This document shows positions 17,931-25,848 of a stretch of DNA of 32,296 nucleotides, one piece after another. Every line of letters starts with the position of its first letter. The stretch's first letter is position 1. This DNA comes from Betaproteobacteria bacterium (GTDB taxonomy: Bacteria; Pseudomonadota; Gammaproteobacteria; Burkholderiales; Burkholderiaceae_A): contig VGHK01000024.1 of NCBI GenBank assembly GCA_016868305.1, positions 1-32,296 on the forward strand, given 5' to 3'. The notes under the pieces are model-generated. The model had not been told where the DNA came from, searched no databases, and worked only from the letters and a program-made list of their open reading frames with translations. The translations under genes and the position numbers were made by a program.

Positions 17931-18829
17931 CTCCAGGGCTGCCTGATTCCATCTCCGACTGGATAGGCGCCCTTCAGGCACAAGGCTATTTTGCAGACGG
18001 CCGGCTGGCCACGGCGCTACACCTTGCCGTGCGCTTAGGCCGGCCACTTTTGCTTGAGGGCGAACCCGGGGTAGGAAAGACCGAGCTTGCCAAGGCGGTA
18101 TCGCGTGTGCTGGGGCGTGAGATGGTTCGCCTGCAGTGCTATGACGGGCTTGAGCAGCGCGATGCCCTATATGAGTGGAACCATGCGGCCCAGTTGTTGC
18201 ACCTGCGTCTTGCCCAGCAGAGTAGCGCACCCGAGCAGCTCGAACGCGAAATCTACGATCCGCAGTATCTGATTGCGCGGCCTCTGCTTAAAGCGCTTCA
18301 GGCTCAGCCGCCCGGGGTGGTCTTACTGATCGATGAAGTTGATAGGGCCGATGAGCCATTTGAGGCCTTTCTGCTTGAGTATCTGGGCGAGTATCAGGTG
18401 TCCATTCCAGAGCTTGGCACAGTGGGTGCCGAGGCCATGCCGATTACCTTTCTTACTAGTAACCGCACTCGTGACCTGCACGATGCGGTAAAGCGTCGCT
18501 GCCTGTTTCATTTCATGGACTATCCCGACCGAGACAGGGAGCTTGCAATCGTTCGGCAGCATGTGCCTGAGGCCTCCGCGCAGCTGTCCTCGCAGGTGGC
18601 AGCCTTTGTTCATAAGCTGCGAAGCCAGCCATATGCCGATGCCTTTGTGCGGCTGCCTGGTATTGCCGAGAGTGTCGAGTGGGCAAAGGCTCTGGTTGCA
18701 CTGAACACAGTGCATCTCGACCCCGAGGTGGTCGACTCCACTGCCGGTGTTCTGTTTAAGCAGAAAGAAGACGTTGCTGCCCTTGGCAGCCTGACAAATG
18801 ACCTCTTAGCGCCGGAGAAGGCGGCCTAG
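17927..18829 (+). CDS. MoxR-type AAA ATPase (CoxD-like)
   Basis: The 300-residue AAA protein has Walker A GEPGVGKT (residues 45-52), Walker B VVLLIDEVDRAD near residue 130, and TSNRTRDLHDAVKRRCLFH with sensor and arginine-finger residues. MoxR ATPases next to VWA proteins act as metallochaperones; CoxD with CoxE matures the active-site metal cluster of CO dehydrogenase. Here the enzyme lacks the copper-binding loop, so the job may be molybdenum-site sulfuration or assembly, which is inferred. The gene starts in the ATGA overlap with the medium subunit and is followed 2 bp later by the coxE-like gene. Confidence 0.92.
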   Translation: MTPGLPDSISDWIGALQAQGYFADGRLATALHLAVRLGRPLLLEGEPGVGKTELAKAVSRVLGREMVRLQCYDGLEQRDALYEWNHAAQLLHLRLAQQSSAPEQLEREIYDPQYLIARPLLKALQAQPPGVVLLIDEVDRADEPFEAFLLEYLGEYQVSIPELGTVGAEAMPITFLTSNRTRDLHDAVKRRCLFHFMDYPDRDRELAIVRQHVPEASAQLSSQVAAFVHKLRSQPYADAFVRLPGIAESVEWAKALVALNTVHLDPEVVDSTAGVLFKQKEDVAALGSLTNDLLAPEKAA

Positions 18830-18831
18830 TC

Positions 18832-20019
18832 ATGTCGGTCTCCATGCTGGGTGATGCCCGGTCCGGAAAGCTTGCAGAGAACATCATGGGTTTTGGAAGG
18901 CTTCTGCGGCGGGCTGGGCTTCCGGTGGATTCGTCTCGAATCGCCCTGGGGTTGCAGGCCGTTCAGGCCGTGGATATTGGATCGAGAGACCAGCTGCGCT
19001 GGGCGCTTGAGTCGGTGTTGGTAAGCCGCGAACAAGATCGTGTGGTGTTTGGCGAACTCTTTGACGCGATCTTTCGCAACCCCGAGATTGCCAAGCAGCT
19101 CATGGCACAGCTGTTGCCAGTGTCTAAGGCACAGAAAGAATCCGCACGGCGTCGGCCACGCAGCCAGGAGGCGCTTTCTTCGCCTGCCCAGAGACAGCGG
19201 GAAGATGCCGCACCCCCTAAAGAAGAACACCGGCTTGATGCCGCCATGTCAATGAGCGATCAGCAGCGGCTCAAACAGGCTGACTTTGAGATGCTCAGCG
19301 CCAGTGAATATCGGCTTGTTCAGCGGCTCGCCACGCAGATTGCGCTTCCTATTCCCCAATGGCCTAGTAGAAGACGCATGGCTGGCCGCCGCGCGGGCGC
19401 GCTGCACTGGGCTGCCTGTCTGCGCCGGGCTGCCCAGACGGGAGGGGAGTTTATTGAATTACCGTCGCGTGTGCCACGGCTAAGGCCTTTGCCAGTGGTC
19501 ATATTAGTCGACGTGTCTGGCTCTATGGAACGTTACGCCCGCATGCTGCTGGCCTTTTTGCACGCGGCCACGCGCGGGGCGGCCCGCAGAGTGTTTGCCT
19601 TTGGAAGTCAACTAACAGACCTGACACGTGCCTTTCGTGCAGAAGACCCCGACGATATGCTGGTGCAGGCGGCGCATGCTATACCAGACTTCGCAGGGGG
19701 TACCCGCATGGCCGAGAGCCTTAAGGTCTTGCGAACTGAGCATCGGGGCGCCCTGATTGGGCGGCGCAGCCTGGTGCTGGTGATCTCCGATGGCCTCGAT
19801 ACGGGTGACCTCCAGGCCTTAGACTACGAACTATCGTGGCTGCATAAGCAGAGTCATCGCATGGTCTGGCTCAACCCTTTGCTTCGTTTTGATGGCTATG
19901 CGCCATTAGCGGGGGGCGCGCGCGTGCTTGCCCGTCAGTCGCATGCCATGCTGGCAGTGCATAACCTGTCTCGGCTCGAAGAGCTTGCCGAGGCGTTACG
20001 ACAGCTTTTAAGGAGATGA
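18832..20019 (+). CDS. VWA domain protein, CoxE-like
   Basis: The 395-residue protein has an N-terminal helical region (residues 1-180, with a charged stretch rich in Arg, Gln, Lys and Pro around 100-140) and a C-terminal von Willebrand A domain. The MIDAS set is complete: DVSGS (VILVDVSGSMERYA), T in GGTRMAES and D in VISDGLDTGD. CoxE proteins partner with the MoxR/CoxD ATPase in maturing molybdenum hydroxylases. The gene follows its ATPase partner almost without a gap, as in cox operons. Confidence 0.91.
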   Translation: MSVSMLGDARSGKLAENIMGFGRLLRRAGLPVDSSRIALGLQAVQAVDIGSRDQLRWALESVLVSREQDRVVFGELFDAIFRNPEIAKQLMAQLLPVSKAQKESARRRPRSQEALSSPAQRQREDAAPPKEEHRLDAAMSMSDQQRLKQADFEMLSASEYRLVQRLATQIALPIPQWPSRRRMAGRRAGALHWAACLRRAAQTGGEFIELPSRVPRLRPLPVVILVDVSGSMERYARMLLAFLHAATRGAARRVFAFGSQLTDLTRAFRAEDPDDMLVQAAHAIPDFAGGTRMAESLKVLRTEHRGALIGRRSLVLVISDGLDTGDLQALDYELSWLHKQSHRMVWLNPLLRFDGYAPLAGGARVLARQSHAMLAVHNLSRLEELAEALRQLLRR

Positions 20020-20025
20020 CTATTT

Positions 20026-20619
20026 ATGCAGATGCAAGGAAGCCGGCAGCTTGCTGCCAACGCAGAGCAGGCCTGGCAGGCCTTAAACGACCCCGAGGTT
20101 CTTAAGGCCTGTATCCCGGGCTGTGATCGGTTCGAGGCCCAGGGCGAAGGCGTCTATGGCCTGGGGGTGTCGATTAAGATTGGGCCGGTTTCTGCCAAGT
20201 TTTCTGGCAAGGTAACCCTCGACCAGGTGAACCCCCCCGTATCCTATGTATTGCACTTTGAGGCCCAAGGCGGTGTGGCTGGGTTCGGAAAGGGTAGTTC
20301 TTCTGTAAAACTAGAGCCCAATTCCGAAGGGGTTTTGCTGGTCTACGAGGTATCCTCTCAGGTGGGCGGAAAGCTTGCCCAAGTGGGCCAGCGCCTCATT
20401 GATGCTGCCGCAAAGTCGCTTGCCGAAGACTTCTTTAAGCGTTTTGAGGCCGCGCTTGCAGACCGACTCGGAACGGCTTCGGAGGGCCCAGGGGCGCAGC
20501 CCGCAGCGGGGCAGCCAGGGGCAGGCCCTTCTATCTGGAATCAGATTCCACGCTGGGCCTGGTTTCTTCTAGCCGCTGCCGCGGCTGCTGCAGCCTTATT
20601 TTCATCGCCGTCGGCATAG
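20026..20619 (+). CDS. CoxG-like SRPBCC protein with C-terminal membrane anchor
   Basis: Residues 1-145 form the SRPBCC/CoxG domain: ANAEQAWQALNDPEVLKACIPGC, then KIGPVSAKFSGKVTL and GKLAQVGQRLIDAAAKSLAEDFF in pieces. A Gly/Pro/Ala/Gln linker (about 150-170) leads to a C-terminal hydrophobic helix WAWFLLAAAAAAAALF. In Oligotropha CoxG anchors CO dehydrogenase to the inner membrane; the same role is likely for this hydroxylase. AGGAG lies 10 nt before ATG 20026; ATG 20032 is also possible. It is 6 bp after coxE. Confidence 0.91.
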   Translation: MQMQGSRQLAANAEQAWQALNDPEVLKACIPGCDRFEAQGEGVYGLGVSIKIGPVSAKFSGKVTLDQVNPPVSYVLHFEAQGGVAGFGKGSSSVKLEPNSEGVLLVYEVSSQVGGKLAQVGQRLIDAAAKSLAEDFFKRFEAALADRLGTASEGPGAQPAAGQPGAGPSIWNQIPRWAWFLLAAAAAAAALFSSPSA

Positions 20620-20685
20620 GGCTTGGGCTGTTCTACGAGATGATTTTCGGCCGATCTGTAGACGGGAAGTGTAAGGAGTGTGACT

Positions 20686-21768
20686 ATGGAAAACCTTGAC
20701 CTGATCGTTCTTCAGACCTTAAAGGCATGGCGCAGCGAGGGTCGCCATGCCTTATTGGCGACTGTGATTCGCACCTGGGGTAGTTCCCCAAGACCGGTAG
20801 GCTCCATCATGGCCTTGTCAGAAACCGGTGCGGTTGTGGGCTCGGTCTCGGGGGGCTGCATTGAAGACGACCTTATTCGCCAGTTCTCGCAGTCGCGTTT
20901 ATCGACCGATCAAAAAGGTACTGTGGCCCGGCCCATTGAGGGCCCGCCGCGTCGCGTACGGTATGGCATTACTGCCGACGAGGCCCACCGGTTTGGTCTT
21001 CCCTGTGGAGGCACTCTAGAGCTGCTCTTGGAGTTCAATCCCGATGCCAATCAGCTTGAGGCACTGGTCGCGGCACTGGAGCAGGGGCAGCTTATGCAGC
21101 GCTCGACGCTGCTTACCACAGGTGCGGTAACGCTCTCAGTCTGTGAGGCGCCGACCGGGCTACTGATTGATTCGCAGAGACTGGTAAACACCTTTGGTCC
21201 GCAGTACCGCATGCTGCTTATCGGTGCTGGCCAGCTTACCGAATACCTTGCCACCATGGCGATTTTTAATGGCTTTTCTGTAACGGTCTGTGACCCGCGT
21301 GATGAGTATCGTACGGCCTGGTCGGTCTCGGGGGCCACTCTGTTGAATGACTGGCCCGATGATGTGGTGAAGGCCTTTCGGCCTGATCAGAGAAGCTGCG
21401 TGCTGGCACTAACCCATGACCCGAAGCTTGACGACCTTGCCCTGCTCGAGGCCCTGCAGACCGATGCCTTCTATATTGGTGCTATTGGGTCTCGCCGCAA
21501 CAACGCACAGCGACGCGAAAGGCTGATCGAACACTTTGACCAGACCGAGGCGTCACTCGCAAGACTGCGCGGCCCCATAGGCATTTATATTGGGAGTAAG
21601 ACGCCAGCCGAGATTGCCGTAAGTGTTATGGCAGAGGTGCTGGCTGTAAAAAATGCCGTACCCCTGCCGCGAGACTTTAATGTGGCGGCGGCAAAAGAGG
21701 CCATTGATGGCCCCTCGGCTGCGCTAGACGATGAACAGGCTTGTTATCTTCCTGACCAGGTGCGTTAG
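20686..21768 (+). CDS. XdhC/CoxI family protein (molybdenum cofactor insertion)
   Basis: The 360-residue protein has the N-terminal XdhC_CoxI segment (TWGSSPRPVGSIMALSE and GSVSGGCIEDDLI) and a C-terminal Rossmann domain (MLLIGAGQLTEYLATMA, DPRDEYRTAW, IGAIGSRRN, GIYIGSKTPAEIAVS). XdhC binds molybdenum cofactor, protects or aids its sulfuration, and inserts it into xanthine-dehydrogenase-type enzymes; this fits the last gene of the cluster. A GTG at 20680 is in frame, but AAGGAG (20673-20678) is 7 nt from ATG 20686, which I choose. The gene converges with the GGDEF gene. Confidence 0.93.
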   Translation: MENLDLIVLQTLKAWRSEGRHALLATVIRTWGSSPRPVGSIMALSETGAVVGSVSGGCIEDDLIRQFSQSRLSTDQKGTVARPIEGPPRRVRYGITADEAHRFGLPCGGTLELLLEFNPDANQLEALVAALEQGQLMQRSTLLTTGAVTLSVCEAPTGLLIDSQRLVNTFGPQYRMLLIGAGQLTEYLATMAIFNGFSVTVCDPRDEYRTAWSVSGATLLNDWPDDVVKAFRPDQRSCVLALTHDPKLDDLALLEALQTDAFYIGAIGSRRNNAQRRERLIEHFDQTEASLARLRGPIGIYIGSKTPAEIAVSVMAEVLAVKNAVPLPRDFNVAAAKEAIDGPSAALDDEQACYLPDQVR

Positions 21769-21798
21769 GGGTTGCCAGCGTCTGGGGTGTTGGTCGCC

Positions 21799-22668
21799 TT
21801 ACCGGAAGTCTTCGGGAAGCTCGCTGAAGTATGCATGTACCGCCTCTGTGCTCTCCTTGACCGATCGCACAGCCTTCTCTGCACTTTCGAGCAGGGCGTT
21901 GTGGTTCTCTGCATCAAGCGGGTAGATGGCGATTCCGATACGCGCGCCCTTCCATAGGGTTGTTGGGATGGGTGGGTCGGCAAGGGCATTTTCAAACCGC
22001 TCGACAATCTGCGCGATATTGTCAGGGTGGCCAATGTCGTAGAGCATTACGGCAAACTCATCTGGGCCCAAGCGTGCGACAAGGTCGTTGTCATGCAATG
22101 ACAGTTTCATGCGCTCGGAGAGCGCGAAAAGCAGTTCGTCGCCGATATCGTCTCCAAGTGCGTCGTTGATTTTCTTAAAGCCAATGAGATCGATGTGCAG
22201 AAGGGCAATCAGATGTTCGTGGCGCTGCGCGCGAGTAATGGCATCGCTGAGAACCTCGCTAAAGTTACGGCTGTTGGGTAGGTGTGTGAGCGCATCTTGG
22301 TGCGCACTTTGCTCCAGTTCGTGCTGCAGGCGGTGCAACTCAGATACGGCGTCGAACCAAAATCCCGCCATGTCGATAATCAGTCTTGCGTGCTGTCGCT
22401 GGGCGGGAGACAGAGGTATCTCGCGAATAAAGACAAAGCCTACCGACTCGCCCGCGACGTCAAGCCACTCGATCTGGGCTCCGGTGGGAATATTTCCATA
22501 ATCCGGATCGTCTCCGCCTTTTGAGAGGCTAATATGGGACTGAAAAAAAACACCTAGACTATGGGCAAGCTCTTCAACGCCTTGCTGTATGTTGTCGTGA
22601 GAGAAGACCTGCCTGAGGATTCCTAATTCGGCTACGGCCGGCGTGTGGGGTTCGTTTACAAACGTCAT
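21799..22668 (-). CDS. GGDEF domain protein with altered signature (GPDEF)
   Basis: The 289-residue protein has a GAF-like N-terminal region (about 1-115), a short coiled linker (HRLQHELEQSAHQDALTHLPN) and a GGDEF domain. HIDLIGFKKINDALGDDIGDELL keeps the Mg- and GTP-binding positions, but the loop reads RLGPDEF (GPDEF at 201-205), with Pro in place of the second Gly. The residues at the inhibitory-site position are HDND, not RxxD. GGDEF proteins make cyclic di-GMP; activity here is uncertain. No membrane segment is seen, so it is cytoplasmic. A TTG at 22680 is in frame, but ATG 22668 is the more natural start although its AGGAG lies about 13 nt upstream. Confidence 0.85.
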   Translation of the reverse strand: MTFVNEPHTPAVAELGILRQVFSHDNIQQGVEELAHSLGVFFQSHISLSKGGDDPDYGNIPTGAQIEWLDVAGESVGFVFIREIPLSPAQRQHARLIIDMAGFWFDAVSELHRLQHELEQSAHQDALTHLPNSRNFSEVLSDAITRAQRHEHLIALLHIDLIGFKKINDALGDDIGDELLFALSERMKLSLHDNDLVARLGPDEFAVMLYDIGHPDNIAQIVERFENALADPPIPTTLWKGARIGIAIYPLDAENHNALLESAEKAVRSVKESTEAVHAYFSELPEDFR

Positions 22669-22731
22669 GACTACTATCAATCTCCTGATGCGATAGATGA
22701 GGGTTCCGACTTAGACTTAGATCGGAGTTTT

Positions 22732-23928
22732 TTATACCGGATTATAAAGCCATGGCTGGTCCATGAGCCGGGAGCCGAAAAGACGCAATGCCAGGTCTCG
22801 GCCCCAGACCCATGGCGGACGCATTTGAAACAGGCGCCCATTGCGTTCGGATGCTTTTTGCACGAGCGCATTTCGTGTCCATCGCCTCTTGGCCGCATCT
22901 GCGAAACGGGCCTGTAGCGGGGTCTCTAGTGAGACCGCTAAAGCTTGCGAGAGGCAGACTGCATCTTCGATGCCCATGCCGGCGCCCTGGGCCAGATGCG
23001 GGCGCAGAGGGTGTGCGGCATCGCCCATAAGAAAGACCCTGTTGAGCCACATCGATTCCGGTCCGGCGAGTGCCTGGTTTGCCTGCATGGCCCAGGCATG
23101 CCAGGGACTGGCCATTGTTAGCAGTTCTTGTACCAGGCCGCATGTCTGCGCACGAAAATTTTGTAGTAGCGCCTCTGGCATAGGCTGGCTCCATCCCTGG
23201 CTGGCCACTTTCCAGTCGCCAGAAAGCGGGCAGAGTGCAACAAGGTTGTAGGCCTTCCCGGCCCGTATGGGGTATCCCACAAGGTGCAGGCCAGGACGGG
23301 TCCATACCGTGACCTCTCTTGCGAGGACCGGGTCTAAAGGCCCGGTGTCTTGAATAAGGCCTCGAAAGGCAATCTGGCCTACCGGCCGCGGTGGATTGGC
23401 TAATGCGTTGGGCACTGCGAGTCGACAGCGACTAAAGATGCCATCGGCGCCGATCAGGCCATCGGCCCGCAGCACGTGTCCGGACTGGGTTCGAACCTGA
23501 ACCTCGCGTTCTGTCTGTCGTATGTGCTCTACCCGGGTTCCCCACTGCGGTCTGATGCCAAGGGCGGCGTTAGCCCTGAGAAGGCTCGCCATGAGATCGG
23601 CCCGGTGCAGTGTGAGGTAGGGCGCATTGCCATAGCGCTTTTCAAAAGTGGCTCCGAGTTCCATCCGGGATAGCGTCTTGTGGCTGCGAAGCTGCCGAAT
23701 ACGAATTGCCTGGGGCCGAGAGGCGATGGGCAGGATAGCCTCAAGCAGGCCAAGGCTTTGCAGATAACGGGTGACATTGGGGCCTAGCTGCAGTCCCGCG
23801 CCTTCTTCGGAGGCATTCGGCGCCTGATCCAGCACCTGCGGTATACGGCCTGTTCTGGCAAGTGCCAGGCTACAGGTAAGCCCCGCAATGCCCGCCCCGG
23901 CGATAACCAAACGCTCGGGCTTTCCCAC
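22732..23928 (-). CDS. FAD-dependent monooxygenase (salicylate hydroxylase-like)
   Basis: The 398-residue protein has the class A flavoprotein hydroxylase pattern: GxGxxG in VIAGAGIAGLTCSLALAR, the DG motif GLIGADGIFSRCR, and the GD motif FLMGDAAHPLRPHLAQGAGMGIEDA. Family members use NAD(P)H and O2 to hydroxylate aromatic or quinone-type substrates; the substrate is unknown. It starts with GTG at 23928, 5 bp after the M50 protease stop, with no strong ribosome site, so its translation may depend on the upstream gene. A functional tie to the molybdenum hydroxylase across the convergent GGDEF gene is possible but not supported by operon structure. Confidence 0.9.
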   Translation of the reverse strand: MGKPERLVIAGAGIAGLTCSLALARTGRIPQVLDQAPNASEEGAGLQLGPNVTRYLQSLGLLEAILPIASRPQAIRIRQLRSHKTLSRMELGATFEKRYGNAPYLTLHRADLMASLLRANAALGIRPQWGTRVEHIRQTEREVQVRTQSGHVLRADGLIGADGIFSRCRLAVPNALANPPRPVGQIAFRGLIQDTGPLDPVLAREVTVWTRPGLHLVGYPIRAGKAYNLVALCPLSGDWKVASQGWSQPMPEALLQNFRAQTCGLVQELLTMASPWHAWAMQANQALAGPESMWLNRVFLMGDAAHPLRPHLAQGAGMGIEDAVCLSQALAVSLETPLQARFADAAKRRWTRNALVQKASERNGRLFQMRPPWVWGRDLALRLFGSRLMDQPWLYNPV

Positions 23929-23933
23929 TGTTT

Positions 23934-24611
23934 TTATTGTTCTTGAGGGAATAACAACTGCAAGGGCGCAAGCAGAAGGTCAAGAAAGGCGAAACTCACC
24001 GACATGAGTGGCCGCATCCAAAATTCGGAAACAAGACCCAGCAACAACAGCGCAAGAAGTATAAAAAAGCCGTAGGGCTCGATGCGGGAGACCGCAATTG
24101 CCGCCCTCCAGGGTAGAAGGCCTACGAGCACGCGCCCACCGTCCATCGGGGGGAGGGGTAGCAGGTTGAACACCATCATGATGACATTGACAAACACACC
24201 CGCCTGACAGGTCTTGACGAGAAAGGGTTCATCTATGCCTAGGCCTCGCAAGACAATAAAGGCGGCAGCCCAGACAATGGCCTGAAAAAGGTTGGCTCCT
24301 GGTCCAGCCAAAGCCACCCAGATCATGTCGCGTTTGGGATGGCGCAGGGCATTGAAGTCGACTGGCACCGGTTTGGCGTAGCCGAACAAAAAGGCGCCCT
24401 GGGTGGCAAGGTAGATAGCGATCGGCATGACCACCGTGCCCAGAGGGTCGATGTGCCGCAGGGGGTTAAGGGTGATCCGCCTCGCCATCCATGCGGTGTT
24501 ATCGCCGAACGCTCTTGCAGCAAAGCCATGGGCGGCCTCATGGAGGGTGATCGCCAGTAGAACAGGCAGGGCATAGACTGCAATGGTCTGAATGATCTGG
24601 TTGGTGTCCAT
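23934..24611 (-). CDS. Site-2 protease family (M50) membrane metalloprotease
   Basis: The 225-residue protein has the zinc motif HEAAH (H24, E25, H28) in its first helix and NLLPLPPMDGGRVL, the second active-site element that supplies the Asp ligand. At least five hydrophobic segments are visible, including the C-terminal one. This short form, without PDZ domain, is common near tRNA-processing or lysA-type genes in proteobacteria; its substrates are unknown. Start ATG 24611 is preferred over TTG 24617. It is followed directly by the FAD monooxygenase gene and is divergent from the 91-residue protein. Confidence 0.92.
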   Translation of the reverse strand: MDTNQIIQTIAVYALPVLLAITLHEAAHGFAARAFGDNTAWMARRITLNPLRHIDPLGTVVMPIAIYLATQGAFLFGYAKPVPVDFNALRHPKRDMIWVALAGPGANLFQAIVWAAAFIVLRGLGIDEPFLVKTCQAGVFVNVIMMVFNLLPLPPMDGGRVLVGLLPWRAAIAVSRIEPYGFFILLALLLLGLVSEFWMRPLMSVSFAFLDLLLAPLQLLFPQEQ

Positions 24612-24676
24612 GGGCAAGCAGTCTAACCTGCAAGACCGCTGGATTCACAGGGCCGCATAAAGAAAAGGCCAGGGTC

Positions 24677-24705
24677 TAGCCAAAACGCCCGGAAGCTTTT
24701 AGTAT
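24677..24705 (+). promoter_or_regulatory. Candidate promoter for the 91-residue membrane protein
   Basis: TAGCCA (24677-24682) and TAGTAT (24700-24705) are 17 nt apart. The -10 box ends 6 nt before the ATG at 24712, so the transcript would be leaderless or nearly so, as proposed for the TPR-ppiB gene. Confidence 0.45.
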
Positions 24706-24711
24706 GCGGCT

Positions 24712-24987
24712 ATGGACTACGCTGAAATTGTAATTCTTGTAATGGCCGTGGGCTGGTTTATGCCCATGGGGCTGTTGGTATCGTTTCTTATGTGGAGAAG
24801 TGCCACACCCGAATTAGATGCCTGGATTGCATCTGCCGAGCGAAGCCATGCAAAAGAATTTGCACAAAGCCAGGTTCGCAAACGCGAGACCTTTGCCTAC
24901 GACTTAAATAGAGTCGACCTCAGCAAGGTTACGCCAAGCATGCTCAAATCCAAGGTGAGCAGCAAAAATCTGAAAATGGTGTATTGA
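24712..24987 (+). CDS. Small hypothetical protein with one N-terminal membrane helix
   Basis: I do not recognise this 91-residue protein. Residues 5-28 (EIVILVMAVGWFMPMGLLVSF, a hydrophobic run) form one membrane helix. The rest is soluble and charged, with ERSHAKEFAQSQVRKRE likely helical and a basic C-terminus. It has its own plausible promoter and lies divergent from the M50 protease. Codon use resembles its neighbours, so it is probably a real gene. Confidence 0.65.
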   Translation: MDYAEIVILVMAVGWFMPMGLLVSFLMWRSATPELDAWIASAERSHAKEFAQSQVRKRETFAYDLNRVDLSKVTPSMLKSKVSSKNLKMVY

Positions 24988-25078
24988 TCTTCGGTCATTG
25001 GCCTGCCGCGAGTGCCTCTGTAATGTCATCGACTATCGAACGGCGCGGCAGGGGAGCTATCGAAAACTCACGCCATCG

Positions 25079-25117
25079 TAAAAACGAAAATGGGCACTTC
25101 AAATGAAGTACCCATTT
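25079..25117 (-). terminator. Rho-independent terminator of tRNA-Arg
   Basis: A long hairpin pairs AAATGGGCACTTC (25088-25100) with GAAGTACCCATTT (25105-25117), one mismatch, loop AAAT. On the minus strand it is followed by TTTTCGTTTTTAC. It lies 11 nt past the tRNA 3' end, in the right orientation. Confidence 0.85.
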
Positions 25118-25128
25118 CCATATTGACT

Positions 25129-25205
25129 TGGCGCGGCTGGCAGGATTCGAACCCACGACCCCCTGGTTCGTAGCCAGGTACTCTATCCAACTGAGCTACA
25201 GCCGC
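25129..25205 (-). tRNA. tRNA-Arg (anticodon ACG)
   Basis: The reverse complement begins GCGGCTG and ends CAGCCGC with discriminator G and encoded CCA (25129-25131). D-arm GTAGCTCAGTTGGATAGAG, anticodon loop CTACGAA between CCTGG and CCAGG, and T-arm GTGGGTTCGAATCC are standard. Anticodon ACG, with A34 expected to become inosine, reads CGU/CGC/CGA. A terminator follows. Confidence 0.97.
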
Positions 25206-25233
25206 ATGAAAACGCAACGCAGCAGTATAGCAC

Positions 25234-25848
25234 TCAGACGCCACCTTGGGCCGCCAGCGCCGTTTTCATTAGGTCTGCCATGGTGCGGGCCTCGATCTTA
25301 TCCATGATATTCGCCCGATGAGCCTCTACCGTTTTAATGCTGATACTGAGGTCGTCTGCAATCTGCTTGTTAAGCCGCCCAGCAACGATGCGGTCCAGTA
25401 CCTGCTGTTCACGAGGGGTGAGCCGTTCAAGCATTTCGCGGGCTCGCTGGGTGCCCAGGATCTTCTCCTGACCATCCCGAAGCTTTTCGAAGGCCGCCGC
25501 GACAAGCGCACAGAGCTGGGTGTCGTTAAACGGTTTTTCTAGAAAGTCGACTGCCCCCTTTTTCATGCTGTCGACTGCCATCGGAACGCTGCCGTGACCG
25601 GTAATGAAAATCAGAGGAACCTGGACCCCTCGGCCGATAAGCTCTTCGTGGAGTTCTGTTCCGGTCATGCCAGGCATTCGTACATCGAGAATAAGACAGG
25701 CCCGCTGGGACTCGATGGCGGTGAGGTTTGCAATGAATCGCTCGGCAGAGTCGAAGCATGTCACCCGAAACCCATTACCCTCCAGCAGCCAACGAAGAGA
25801 GTCACGCACTGCCTCATCGTCGTCTACCACGTATACCACCTCAGTCAT
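25234..25848 (-). CDS. Two-component response regulator, FixJ/LuxR type
   Basis: The 204-residue protein has an N-terminal receiver domain with the acidic pocket D9-D11 (VVDDDEAVRDSLRW), phosphorylation site D55 (LILDVRMPGMTG), conserved Thr in FITGHGSVPMAV and Lys in FLEKPF. A LuxR-type HTH follows (LTPREQQVLDRIVAGRLNKQIADDL, ISIKTVEAHRANIM, described in pieces). This is the FixJ/NarL-like layout that activates transcription when phosphorylated. Its ATG overlaps the kinase stop codon (ATGA, 25845-25848), so the pair is translated together. The targets are unknown; the divergent aceE promoter is a candidate. Confidence 0.94.
   Translation of the reverse strand: MTEVVYVVDDDEAVRDSLRWLLEGNGFRVTCFDSAERFIANLTAIESQRACLILDVRMPGMTGTELHEELIGRGVQVPLIFITGHGSVPMAVDSMKKGAVDFLEKPFNDTQLCALVAAAFEKLRDGQEKILGTQRAREMLERLTPREQQVLDRIVAGRLNKQIADDLSISIKTVEAHRANIMDKIEARTMADLMKTALAAQGGV

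Noticed and set aside
14181-20619. Naming the cluster a CO dehydrogenase (coxSLM)
   Set aside because: The active-site loop is AYRGAGR, not AYxCSFR, so the copper-binding cysteine of true aerobic CO dehydrogenase is absent.
25013-25067. Inverted repeat CTGCCGCG...CGCGGCAG downstream of the 91-residue protein
   Set aside because: Arms are 8 bp with a spacer of nearly 40 nt and no T-run; it could easily arise by chance in GC-rich DNA.
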